A stretch of 10,000 bases of DNA from Liolophura sinensis (Eukaryota; Mollusca; Polyplacophora; Chitonida; Chitonidae): positions 64,001 through 74,000 of the forward strand of contig NW_027018127.1 of assembly GCF_032854445.1 (NCBI RefSeq), given 5' to 3'. Under the pieces are notes generated by a model. It did not search any database and was not told the DNA's origin. It worked only from the letters and a program-made list of their open reading frames with translations. Shown in pieces: positions 1-7,760 of this stretch (the stretch's first letter is position 1; every line of letters starts with the position of its first letter). Both the position numbers and the translations under genes were made by a program.

Positions 1-311
1 CGTCCAGATCTTCAGATTTACAGAAAACAATATCGGTGACAATTTGTCACCTTTTCTCTAAAAATATTGTGAACCTTTTATAATATAGACAGAGTATTTT
101 AATAATAATTGCAGTAGACATATAACCCATACAGCTTAAAACTATTACAGGATGATAATTATGTGGCTAGGTCGCCCTTGTTTTTATAAATCGGTCTGAC
201 AATCCCAATTATCCAACTTTCAGATATAACTCCGGCATCAAACATATAATTAAATGACATAATTTCTTGACTAGGTCTAATGCAATGAGTTATTACAGTC
301 AAAAAATAATG
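1..311 (-). pseudogene. LINE reverse transcriptase N-terminal fragment
   Basis: On the minus strand the stretch from 299 to about 162 reads TVITHCIRPS, then FNYMFDAGVISESW, then GIVRPIYKNKGDLAT. This is the classic early reverse-transcriptase block of LINEs, in which a Trp is followed by a Pro-Ile-Tyr-Lys and a Lys-Gly-Asp. The next conserved block, NYHPVIVLSCMG (from about 160), is in a different frame, so a one-base indel lies near 161. The frame then decays into stops. The catalytic YADD box is not present and would lie beyond the left edge. This is a broken gene, part of the same element as the endonuclease at 700-1480. Confidence 0.85.
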
Positions 312-1155
312 TGTTAAATTTAACAGCAGTCTGTTGTCTGAGTGATGCTAGAATGTATTCTATTATTATCGTAGAGTTGTCTGATAGAATCGTTATGTTG
401 TGTTAAATAGACCATTTGTGTTATATTTAAAGCCGGAGAAAACAACAAAGTTCGGATGAAAGCGTGCCAAAGGTTAGTCGTAAATGTAACACATGTTTAG
501 TAAATATATTTGCACCAGAATTTGGTACTTTGGTCTACCAAATGTGTTCAACCCGGATTTCATCATATTTATATGTTTAATATATTCACAAATATTATCA
601 TAATTCAGACTGAATGCATATGTTTGTATAAAAAGAAAATAATTGACATTCCAAAGAATCCATTAGACATGCATCACATCATTATTTAGAACATTATTAT
701 GCAACAACGATAAATACCAAAAGATGGTACTGAATACCCACTAGATAATAAACATATTTGTATTGCAGAGTAAGTTTACAAATTTATAACCTCAGTTATT
801 CCCTCTACCGAGCTGTTTTGAAAATATCTGCCTTTCGACACCTATACTGTTTAGGAACTGCGGCGTTAACACAAAAGATGCATTATTACTATCTAACTCA
901 ATATTATCAGTCAACAAGTCCTCTGTTTCAATGTAGTCACTTATCATAGCGAATATATAGCGAAAGTTGAAATCTCCCATCAAATAGATTCGTTTAAAGC
1001 TAGGTCCGGTGCGTGTGATGTCATCTTGTAGTTCTTTAAAACAATGTTCGGCATTGTCCGATCTTATAAGAACTCCAATGGCAGATTGTCCACTTTTTTG
1101 GCATGATGGTTTTGGTAACATAACATAATCTGAGATAGATATTTTATAAGTGCCT

Positions 1156-1167
1156 CTTAATCGTGTT
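1156..1167. repeat. Target-site duplication, left copy (SINE copy 1)
   Basis: CTTAATCGTGTT is repeated exactly at 1392-1403 on the other side of the SINE. Only one copy belongs to the LINE coding frame (codons for ETRLRG on the minus strand), which confirms that it was duplicated on insertion. Confidence 0.9.
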
Positions 1168-1391
1168 CCCAACCTGGCGAAATGACCCCCGGACTTCTCA
1201 ACTATGCGGTCGCTGTGAGATCAAATCCAGCTCACGCTGGCTTCCTCTCTGATCGTACGTGGAAAGGCCTGGCATCAACATACGAATCGCCCCGAGTTCT
1301 GCCCGGTTTCCTCCTACCATTATGCTGGCCGCCGTCGAATAAGTGAAAATTCTGCAGTATGGCGTAAAACACCAAACAAATAAATAAACGG
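1168..1391 (+). mobile_element. 5'-truncated tRNA-derived SINE (MetaSINE-like), copy 1
   Basis: This is a non-autonomous retroelement inserted in the LINE endonuclease. It has a degenerate box B (GAGATCAAATCC, 1217-1228), then a central domain (CTGGCTTCCTCTC, GTTCTGCCCGGTTTCCTCC, ATGCTGGCCGCCGTCG), then the tail TGGCGTAAAACACCAAAC and an AAATA tract. Compared with the copy at 5213-5456 it lacks the box A part, so the 5' end is truncated. It is flanked by the perfect 12-bp direct repeat CTTAATCGTGTT (1156-1167 and 1392-1403), which is a target-site duplication. The MetaSINE assignment comes from memory of the central domain and should be confirmed by alignment. Confidence 0.88.
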
Positions 1392-1403
1392 CTTAATCGT
1401 GTT
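1392..1403. repeat. Target-site duplication, right copy (SINE copy 1)
   Basis: This is an exact match to 1156-1167. The LINE endonuclease reading frame resumes directly beyond it on the minus strand as FILQSGDVFIIE (reading from higher to lower coordinates). Confidence 0.9.
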
Positions 1404-1598
1404 TCAATAATAAAAACATCACCAGACTGGAGGATAAATAAGCCAGGTGCCAGTAACTTAGACGTCAGTCACAACACATTATCTGTTCACACTTTAAAAT
1501 CTTTCAGTTTACGGCCATCATCACATGTTAGAGTAAAAGTATATGCACCACTCAGGTCATCCTCTACAAGGACTCTGTAGGAAGACCTGCGTCGGGTC

Positions 1599-1745
1599 AT
1601 GGCCTGGTGTCAGTAAAATGTGACTGGGTGGGGTGTCATGTCTGGTGTCTTTAGCATGACACTTCAGTGACGACAGCCCTTTGGCGGCATGCACTCGCCC
1701 TGCAACAAGAAGACACAATATATGTACACACACCTAATGGCTACT
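1599..1745 (+). mobile_element. SINE-like interspersed repeat, second family, copy 1
   Basis: This stretch aligns with 9752-9910 over about 145 bases. Shared blocks include GGTGTCTTTAGCA, GTGTCATGT, CGCCCTGC and the ATGTACACA/ACCTAATG end. The copy opens with GGCCTGGTGTCAGTAAAATG, matching GGCCCCGTGGCAGTATAATG at the other copy. The length and the tRNA-like GGCCNNGTGGC head suggest a short pol III-derived retroelement. Clear A and B boxes are not preserved, and similarity stops near 1745, so the 3' end here is either lost or diverged. No target-site duplication was found. I recall similar GGGGTGTCATGTCTGGTGTC repeats from bivalve genomes, but cannot name the family. Confidence 0.7.
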
Positions 1746-2576
1746 CCATATAGGTATGGGCTGCACCAGTGGACTTGTTGAGACGGGACAAGGAAGGTGA
1801 CTGCGGAACTGTTTCTGCTGAAGAGGTAGCGCTGAACAGGCACTCGCAACAGGCATTGTTGAACAGGTTCAATAAATGAATGAAATTATATTTATACAAT
1901 AAATGAATTTTACTTTAACTTTTGTAGTTTATGATCTCATGGCAGTATAGCTTTAGAGATGGATTTCAGGAAATTAAAGCGGTCCAGTTATTCGCAGAGA
2001 CAGTAGTGCTGGCTGTGCTATTGTATGGAGTTTGTTCTATCCGTTGGTTGATGCAGCCATTGTAAAACCAATTGCTCTCCACACCCATTGTTCAGAATGC
2101 AACTTGTTTTTGAATAATTGTGATCTGAGGCAACGCCTTCTTTCCGCCGAAACTTAGCTGATGGAGTTTAACATTATCAATTAGAAAAAGTATTCCAACT
2201 GCAATTTCTTTGTAATAACATTGGACGTCCAACTTCTCAACGTATGGAGTTTGGATTGTTACACTGACTAAAGGCAAATTTTAATTTTATAGACAGCTAA
2301 ATATATGCAACTCTCTCAAATATATAGACTATAGATCTCCCAGGTTTTCCTGGTCTCATTAAGTACATGGCTATGTGATTGTGTACTAATATCAAGCTCT
2401 GCACCGTCTGCCACATACCCACTTCGATCACATTTCTTTATGGATGAACCGTTTTTCCAGGCGGTCTGAAAGCTTTCACCCTGCTCCGCAGCCTGTCGCC
2501 GCTGGCGGTCACTAGCTCTTTTTCTTAGTCAGCTTCAACAGGTTCAGGGCAGAGGTGAATCTGCAAAGCTGTCGTG
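1746..2576. other. No recognisable feature
   Basis: This is AT-rich sequence with short reading frames full of stops on both strands. It contains two AAATGAAT-like tracts near 1872-1910 and a somewhat GC-richer patch at 2440-2550 that precedes an A-rich tract. I see no conserved protein motif and no matching repeat elsewhere in the window. Confidence 0.5.
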
Positions 2577-2606
2577 TAAATGAAAAATAAATAAATAAAT
2601 GAAAAA
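2577..2606 (+). repeat. A-rich (AAAT)n tract, possible retroelement 3' tail
   Basis: This is a run of AAAT-type repeats (AAATAAATAAATAAATG) at the end of a more GC-rich stretch (about 2440-2576). LINEs and SINEs in such genomes often end this way. I could not recognise an element body upstream, so it may be only a simple repeat. Confidence 0.4.
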
Positions 2607-3341
2607 CGTCTAAAGAGGAACAAAGACAAAGACCAATAAAATACTAGTAACTCCAACTGTTTTCCACACAGAGTTATAATTCTTGGTGGATATACCTATA
2701 CACAATTGACGACGTGTCGCAACTCACGCTTGTACATTTTGGCGGTTGTCATGGTAGCTCGTTACGTATCATCCACACCCATGAAGATTCCCCTCATCGG
2801 TTATACTCACCACAATGCTGCTGGTAATCCTCTACACATTTTTAACAAATGCATTTGTTGGGGCGTATGCTGTGTTCACCTGAACTCTTGTTAGTGATGG
2901 TGGCATGTAAATCAACATAATCGGGAGTGTCACTGAGCAATAGAGATCACCATTTATACATGAAAATACATATAGTGAAGATGGAGCACCTGTGACTTCG
3001 ATAGGGTATTTTGTGGTCCAGAATCCCGATATCTAAAATCAGCTAGCGAATCATCTTTGATTCCTGAACTTGTACCTGATTTACATTAAGAAGTGGCTTT
3101 ATATCACCAATACTGTAGCTATGGTAATCTCTGATCAAGATTACGTGTTGTACACAAGTGCACTGTTCTGTTTCAACTGCTTGCTGTTATTTTGAATTCA
3201 GATGTTGTTGTATTCATATATGACTGACTCGGTGATATTTTGTCCATTGTTTGTCCTTTGTGTTCGAACTTCTGAAACACATGCTCATTAAATGATTGTG
3301 TAGTAATTCTTTATAGTGTCTTAAAACAATGCACCCTATAT
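2607..3341. other. No recognisable feature
   Basis: This is unique-looking AT-rich sequence leading to the minisatellite. A 62-codon reading frame at 2706-2894 has no recognisable motif and is no longer than expected by chance, so I do not call it a gene. Confidence 0.5.
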
Positions 3342-3398
3342 AGCAGTTTTACGTATACCAGTTTCACATTTAACTACTTCAAGTTACCTGATGGGTAT
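3342..3398 (+). repeat. 57-bp direct repeat, copy A
   Basis: Begins AGCAGTTTTACGTATACCA and ends CTGATGGGTAT. It matches 3772-3828 at 51 of 57 positions by eye, an offset of 430 bp. Its right end overlaps the first 62-bp minisatellite unit, so the pair marks a larger segmental repeat at the left side of the array. Confidence 0.8.
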
Positions 3399-5212
3399 CT
3401 TCTTAGTAGTGCTGGCTTTCCTCTCTGTCTGATACCTGATAATAATATTCCCTAGTGTATCTTCTCAAGTGTGGTGAGTTTCGTCTTTGTGTGATACTTG
3501 GTCCACATATTACCTAATGTGCCTTCTCAGGTGTGCCGTGTTTCTTCTTTGTCTGATGCTCGGTCGACAAATTACCTGATGTGTATCTTCTCAGGTGTGC
3601 GGTGTTTCATCTCTGTCATATAACTGGTGCACATATTAACTGATGTGTAACTTTTCAGGTGCGGTGGGTTTCCTTAGCCTGATACCTCATTCACATATTA
3701 CCTGATGCGTATCCTCCCAGTTCTAAAGGGTTTACACTCTATCTGAAGTTTCGTCTACATATTCCCTTAAAAGCAGTTTTACTTATACCAATTTCAGATT
3801 TAACTAGTTCAAGTTAGCTGGTGGGTATATACACGTATATTCACGTTATATTCAGGTGTGCCGTATTTCCGCCTTGCCTGATACTTGGTCCACATATTCC
3901 CTTATGCTTAACTTCTAAGGTGTAGTTTATTTCTTCTCTGTGTTTGATACCTTGTCAATGTATAACCTGATGTGTATCTTCTCAGTTGTTATGGATTTCC
4001 TCCCTGCCTAATACTCCGTCCACATATTACCTGATGTGTATCTTACGTGTGCCGTGTTTCCTGATTGTCTGATACCTGTTTAAATATTCTCAAATGCGTT
4101 TTTTCTCAGCTGTGGCGGGTTTCCTCTGTCTGATACTTGATCCACATATTCCGTAATATGTAACTTCTCAGCTATGGTGGTTTCCTCTGTCTGATATTTG
4201 GTCCACCTATTCCGTAATATGTAACTTCTCAGCTGTGCTGTGTTTCGTCTGTGTCTAATACCTTGTCCATCCATTTCCTGATGTGTATCTTCTCACCTAT
4301 GTGTGTTTTCTCTCTGGCACCTGGCATGAATATTCTCTAATGTGTATCTTCTCAGGTATAAAGTGTGTTTCCTACCTATCAGATAACTTGTCCATCTATT
4401 ACCTGATGTGTACCTTCTCAGTTGTAGTGGGTCTCCTCTCTGTCTGATGCCTTGTCCATATATTCCCTGATGTTCTTGTTCTCACCTGTGGTGGGTTTCC
4501 TCTCTGTCTGACACTTGGTCCTCACAGTACATAATGTGCAACTTTTTTCCTGCAAACTGGTTTGGTCTCTCTCTAATACAAGGTCCAGACATTACATGAT
4601 GTGTGACATCTAACGAGAGCTGGTTTTCCTGTCTGTCTCTGATGCCTGGTTCTCCCATTAGGTAATGTTTAACTTGTCAGGAGAGATGGTTTTTCTCTCA
4701 GAAGAGGTCCACACATTACATGATGTGTAACTTCTCAGGAGAGCTTTTTTCCTCCATCTAATACGGGGTCCTCACATTACATTTTCTTCTTGGTATCTTC
4801 CAACGTGTGCTCTGTTTTTTCTCTGGTGGTCACCTATTACATCCACATATTACAGGGTATTCATCTTCTCTGATGTGGTGCTTTTCCTGTCTGTCTGATA
4901 CCTGGTCCACATATGACCTGATATGTATCTTCTCAGGTGAGGACAGTTTCTTTTCTGTCTCTTTTCGGGCCCACATATTATACAATGTGTATCTTCTGGG
5001 GTATGCTTTGTTTCCACTCCGTCTAATTCCTCACATATTACTTTGTACATTTTCTCACGTGTGCTGGTTTCCTCTCTGCCCATTGCGTGGTCAACATATT
5101 ACCTGATGTGTACTGTCTGACGTGTGTTGGGTTTCCTCTGTACCCCGGGGCCTGATCCACAAAGTACCATGTGTATTTTCTCAGGTGTGGTGGATATCCC
5201 CTGTGTATAATA
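3385..5212 (+). repeat. Degenerate minisatellite, about 62-bp units, roughly 28 copies
   Basis: The core CTGATGTGTATCTTCTCAGG recurs with variation near 3513, 3573, 3637, 3700, 3966, 4276, 4335, 4401, 4718, 4917, 4982, 5100 and 5165, among others, at spacings of roughly 58-66 bp. Each unit continues with GTGTGGTGGGTTTCCTCTC, then GTCTGATACCTGGTCC, then ACATATTAC. Units differ widely in sequence and length, which points to an old array. The period is not a multiple of three, so the short reading frames on both strands (for example 4850-5083 minus and 4807-5106 plus) are by-products. The array is interrupted by the 57-bp repeat at 3772-3828 and its last unit is split by a SINE. The remainder of that unit appears at 5457-5500. 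Confidence 0.92.
3772..3828 (+). repeat. 57-bp direct repeat, copy B
   Basis: Begins AGCAGTTTTACTTATACCA and interrupts the regular 62-bp array. It differs from copy A (3342-3398) at six substitutions and no indels. After it the array resumes near 3850 with TTCAGGTGTGCC. Confidence 0.8.
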
Positions 5213-5365
5213 TTTATTTACTTACTCAAGAATATTTCACTTATTCGATGGCGACCAGCATTATGGTGGGTGGAAACCGGGCACAGCCCGGGGGAAACCC
5301 ACGACCATCCGCAGGTTGCTGGAAAACCTTCCCACTTAAGGCCGGAGAGGAAGCCAGCATGCGCT

Positions 5366-5377
5366 GGACTTGAACTC
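5366..5377 (-). promoter_or_regulatory. Pol III box B of SINE copy 2
   Basis: The minus strand reads GAGTTCAAGTCC, close to the box B consensus GGTTCGANTCC. It lies about 56 bases downstream of box A, longer than in most tRNA genes but within the range tolerated by pol III. Confidence 0.75.
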
Positions 5378-5433
5378 ACAGCGACCACATTGGTGAGAGA
5401 CTCCTAGGTCATTACGCTGCACTAGCGCGCTAA

Positions 5434-5445
5434 CCAACTAAGCCA
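5434..5445 (-). promoter_or_regulatory. Pol III box A of SINE copy 2
   Basis: The minus strand reads TGGCTTAGTTGG, a close match to the tRNA-gene box A consensus (TRGYNNARNNGG). It supports derivation of the SINE head from a tRNA. Confidence 0.8.
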
Positions 5446-5456
5446 CGAGGGCCCCT

Positions 5457-5500
5457 CTGTGTTTAATACGTGGTACATGTCAACAATTCGTTGCATTATC
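5457..5500 (+). repeat. Remainder of the last 62-bp minisatellite unit
   Basis: CTGTGTTTAATACGTGG followed by TACATGTCAACAATT resembles the second half of a unit (GTCTGATACCTGGTCC, ACATATTACC). It continues the unit broken off at 5212, so the SINE at 5213-5456 landed inside the array. Similarity fades by about 5500. Confidence 0.65.
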
Positions 5501-6859
5501 CCGTATGTTAAACTCCAGGCGAGGAAGATATCACTTTCACGTATAATGTTCTAGGCGTGACCAGAACCAGGACTAACCCTGGATCCACCGCCCCTGAAGA
5601 GGAAGAAATGTGGCAACTGTCATCATTTTAGCACGAACACATATTGTAGTCTGAATTAAACACTACGGTAATGTGTAAACTGTTTGTCATCAACAACAAA
5701 ATGATCTCCATAAAAAAGTAAAGACGTTTTCAGCTAATCAACCTAGACGCTGTCATCCATGTATTTGTGGTATGACTTTCTGCCTTATAACTACCAGCTT
5801 CCAAATGTCATTTAAACATGTTAATGTTTAGGTAAATGGTAAATTGCCTGAGATTTTCTTGGTGGCAGAAATCAAACAGACAATAACTCTGGGCCAATAT
5901 GCGCCTGGGTCACAAAGAAGCTATAACAAATCTCATCAACTGTCAGGATCGTTCAATAACACACAATGTTCAGACACATAAAATATTTGGGGATTGTGCA
6001 GACTAGCCATTTTAACTGTCAAGTTAATGCCAAGTGTTGGAAGATTACTCACTTTCAAAAACTGGCACAGCCTTTATAATGGATTGCTAAAGAATGTATG
6101 TCGTTTGTAGAAGATACGTAAGTTGGAAAATGTTACAAAGTAACTGAATGTGATTGATTTATATTTATTGGCGGAAGCCTATACTAGAGGAAACTGAGTA
6201 ACTGCACACGTTAAACTATAACAGATACGTGTATAGCATCATGACTCCAACACAAATGACTATGTGTAAGTTGGATGTGTTTTGTGTTCACTGTGGGTTT
6301 CTTGAGCTGTCTCCCTGAAACAACAAATTCACCACATTACCACTGACATCATATAAGACAAGGTCTTTCTATAGATCAATATACAGGTCAGGTGAAATAG
6401 ATCTTACACCGACAGTAAATAATCTCAACATATCTCAGATATTACTAAATGAAATCCAACGTTCCCAATAACGTATAGCCTCTACCGTTATCACTGATGG
6501 TAAATATCGATTTGTTATATTGTTTATCACCGTAGCCGTCTGACTTACAGGTATCGTTAAACTAGACTGGTAAATAAGTTACACAAGTATAAAATGATGT
6601 TATTAAGGGAAACATTACACAGTCGGCTTACCAAAGCAATCTAAACGACATCACAACCATGTGTCTCATCTGACATGCTATTTCTCCAGTAAACACCTGC
6701 AGACACCCAGGTGAGAACTTCACACAGGTAAGTAACCAGCCTTCCGCATCACTGTAAATGATGTACAAAGTTCTGTGTATACCAGTCTTGTTTTTGTAAT
6801 AACTCTAAAACCGTATATAACGAAACAATTATGAATAAGGTGAATTAAGCCACCAATAA
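5501..6859. other. No recognisable gene or repeat
   Basis: This is AT-rich, apparently unique sequence with no reading frame of note and no internal repeats visible to me. The only item is a cluster of splice-like sites at 6682-6733, reported separately as a finding. Confidence 0.5.
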
Positions 6860-7457
6860 TTTTTTGTGTTTACTATGGGTTTCTGGTACATTTATGTAAT
6901 ATATTTTGAGCTTTTTGTGGGGATTTTGTGCGGCAGATTCATTTTACATTCTCTTTGTATACGTTTTTCTTTTACATTTGATGCATCTTGCGTCGTCTAT
7001 TTATATGGATTTATTTTACATGTGATGTATTTTTCGTCCTCTGTGTATACAACTTTCTGTTACATATGGCGTAATTTGCGTCCTCTATGAGTTTGTTGTA
7101 CATTTGGTGTGTTCTGTATGAGTGTGTTGTTCTGTATTAGATTGCTCTGCATATAATGCATTTTGTGTTTGCAGCGGGTTTGTTCTTTCTCTGGTGTATT
7201 TTGTGTCAGCGGGTTTGTTGTTCTTTTGATGTATTTTGTGTCAGCGGGTTTGTTGTTCGTCCAATGTATTTTGTGTTAGCAGCGGGTTTGTTGTTCTTTT
7301 GATGTATTTTGTGTCAGCGGGTTTGTTGTTCGTCTGATGTATTTTGTGTTAGCAGCGGGTTTGTTGTTCCTTTGATGTATTTTTTGTATGTGGGCTTGAT
7401 ATTCGTCCGATGTATTTTGTGTTAGCAGCGGGTTTGTTATTTTTCTAGTATATTTTG
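6860..7457 (+). repeat. Second minisatellite: diverged 44-bp units passing into 35/38-bp units
   Basis: In the left part a TTACATNTGATGTAT-type core recurs at about 6972, 7016, 7060 and 7098 (steps of 44, 44 and 38). In the right part AGCGGGTTTG recurs at 7173, 7208, 7243, 7281, 7316, 7354 and 7427, with a degenerate copy near 7390. The steps are 35, 35, 38, 35, 38, about 36 and about 37. Units share GATGTATTTTGTGT followed by AGCGGGTTTGTTGTTC. The 38-bp form has an extra AGC. The right-hand units are nearly identical to each other, which indicates recent expansion. The reading frame at 6866-7090, rich in Phe and Tyr, and the minus frame at 7276-7497, rich in Asn and Thr, are products of the repeat and are not called as genes. 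Confidence 0.88.
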
Positions 7458-7760
7458 GGTCGCGCGTCAATGGCACAGGTCTCGTGCCTGGTATCATTCG
7501 CGCGCAAAAGGGACCGTCCTCGTCCCCTCATTTCCTGCCAGCAGGCTGCGCTCCAGATAACTACTACTGATCTATAGCGTGTAGGCCTGCTTAATATGGC
7601 CGCGAACGGTGACCTGATCCCTTCACCCCGCTCCCGGCGGGACGAGGACGCAGATAATCTCGCGCGAATGGTACCATTTTCGTGCCTCGACCTACGGCTT
7701 ATGTCCCGCTGGAAGAGAAGACGACGACGGTCACCGTTCGAGACCACGTCCAGATCGTAC
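7458..7760. repeat. GC-rich block with nested inverted repeats, unidentified
   Basis: A sharp rise in GC and CpG starts right after the minisatellite. Its arms 7481-7526 and 7639-7690 are inverted copies: GGGACGAGGACG, a 9-10 base spacer, then CGCGCGAATGNTACC in both when one is read on the opposite strand. A second pair, CGAACGGTGACC (7603-7614) and GGTCACCGTTCG (7729-7740), is a perfect 12-bp inverted repeat overlapping the first. A related motif lies at 9473-9510. The Arg-rich reading frames here (7445-7747 minus, 7596-7793 plus) have no known motif and probably reflect base composition. It could be a foldback or MITE-like element, a fragment of a transposon, or a CpG-rich regulatory patch. 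I cannot decide which. Confidence 0.7.

Larger units (their letters stand above)
700..1480 (-). pseudogene. LINE AP-like endonuclease domain remnant
   Basis: This is an endonuclease/exonuclease/phosphatase-fold domain that would nick target DNA for retrotransposition. The longest open stretch runs from 1172 to 792. It contains a GVLIRSD strand, then YLMGDFNFRY (GDFN is the family's catalytic-core signature), then ETEDLLTDNIELDSN and a closing GRGNN. The frame continues past the TGA at 792-794 as GYKFVNLLCNTNMFII, matching the usual asparagine-pair, glycine, leucine, cysteine pattern after this point, so that stop is a mutation. Upstream, removing the SINE at 1168-1391 and one copy of its target duplication restores the frame through DVFIIETRLRG. 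An earlier in-frame TGA lies just before LTSKL. The apparent start at 1172 is an artefact of the SINE junction and not a true start codon. Confidence 0.85.
1..1501 (-). mobile_element. Degenerate non-LTR retrotransposon (LINE), ORF2 fragment, split by a SINE
   Basis: Reading the minus strand from about 1500 leftwards gives a damaged ORF2 in the usual order: endonuclease (about 1480 to 700), a linker, then the start of reverse transcriptase (311 to 1), cut by the window edge. An autonomous LINE of this kind would nick target DNA and copy its own RNA into it. The endonuclease shows NV and LTSKL near its N-terminus, an ET motif, and GDFN at 966-977. The reverse transcriptase shows PIYKNKGD and NYHPVIVLSC. 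Several in-frame stops and at least one frameshift show that it is dead. The linker (about 311-690) keeps short LINE-like stretches such as ILWN followed by a helix-like Leu/Ile pattern, but is badly decayed. The arrangement fits the CR1/L2/Jockey group in a broad sense. I cannot assign a clade. The 5' end is uncertain because similarity fades beyond about 1500. Confidence 0.85.
5213..5456 (-). mobile_element. Full-length tRNA-derived SINE (MetaSINE-like), copy 2
   Basis: On the minus strand this begins GGGGCCCTCGTGGCTTAGTT, has a tRNA-like head with A and B boxes, then the central domain shared with copies 1 and 3 (GCTGGCTTCCTCTCCGGCC, GTGGGTTTCCCCCGGGC, CCACCATAATGCTGG), and ends TTGAGTAAGTAAATAAA. 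It is the only copy here with an intact head. Its 3' tail lacks the GGCGTAAAACACCAA block found in the other two copies, as if about 20 bases had been lost. It is flanked by an 11/12-bp target-site duplication, CTGTGTATAATA (5201-5212) and CTGTGTTTAATA (5457-5468), within minisatellite sequence. The reading frames across it are non-coding. Confidence 0.9.

Noticed and set aside
4850-5106. Overlapping reading frames on both strands (4850-5083 minus, 4807-5106 plus) as possible genes
   Set aside because: They lie inside the 62-bp minisatellite, whose period is not a multiple of three and whose units are degenerate. The peptides show no stable repeat or known motif.
5122-5407. Reading frames of 78-83 codons across 5122-5407 as a small protein
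   Set aside because: They cross the minisatellite/SINE junction and read antisense through the SINE. There is no independent support.
5366-5456. A functional tRNA gene on the minus strand
   Set aside because: Boxes A and B are present, but the spacing is long and the sequence continues into a SINE body. No cloverleaf with a clear anticodon arm and acceptor stem is evident.
6866-7090. 74-codon hydrophobic reading frame as a membrane protein
   Set aside because: It is the translation of diverged T-rich minisatellite units, and the Phe/Tyr/Ile richness follows from the base composition.
3385-7457. CRISPR array
   Set aside because: The repeats are degenerate tandem units with no unique spacers, no leader and no cas genes, and the context is eukaryotic.
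7445-7747. 100-codon Arg-rich reading frame on the minus strand as a gene
   Set aside because: Its length is unsurprising in a GC-rich patch where stops are rare. It runs across inverted repeats and shows no domain. A short peptide similarity to 9460-9500 is explained by shared DNA.
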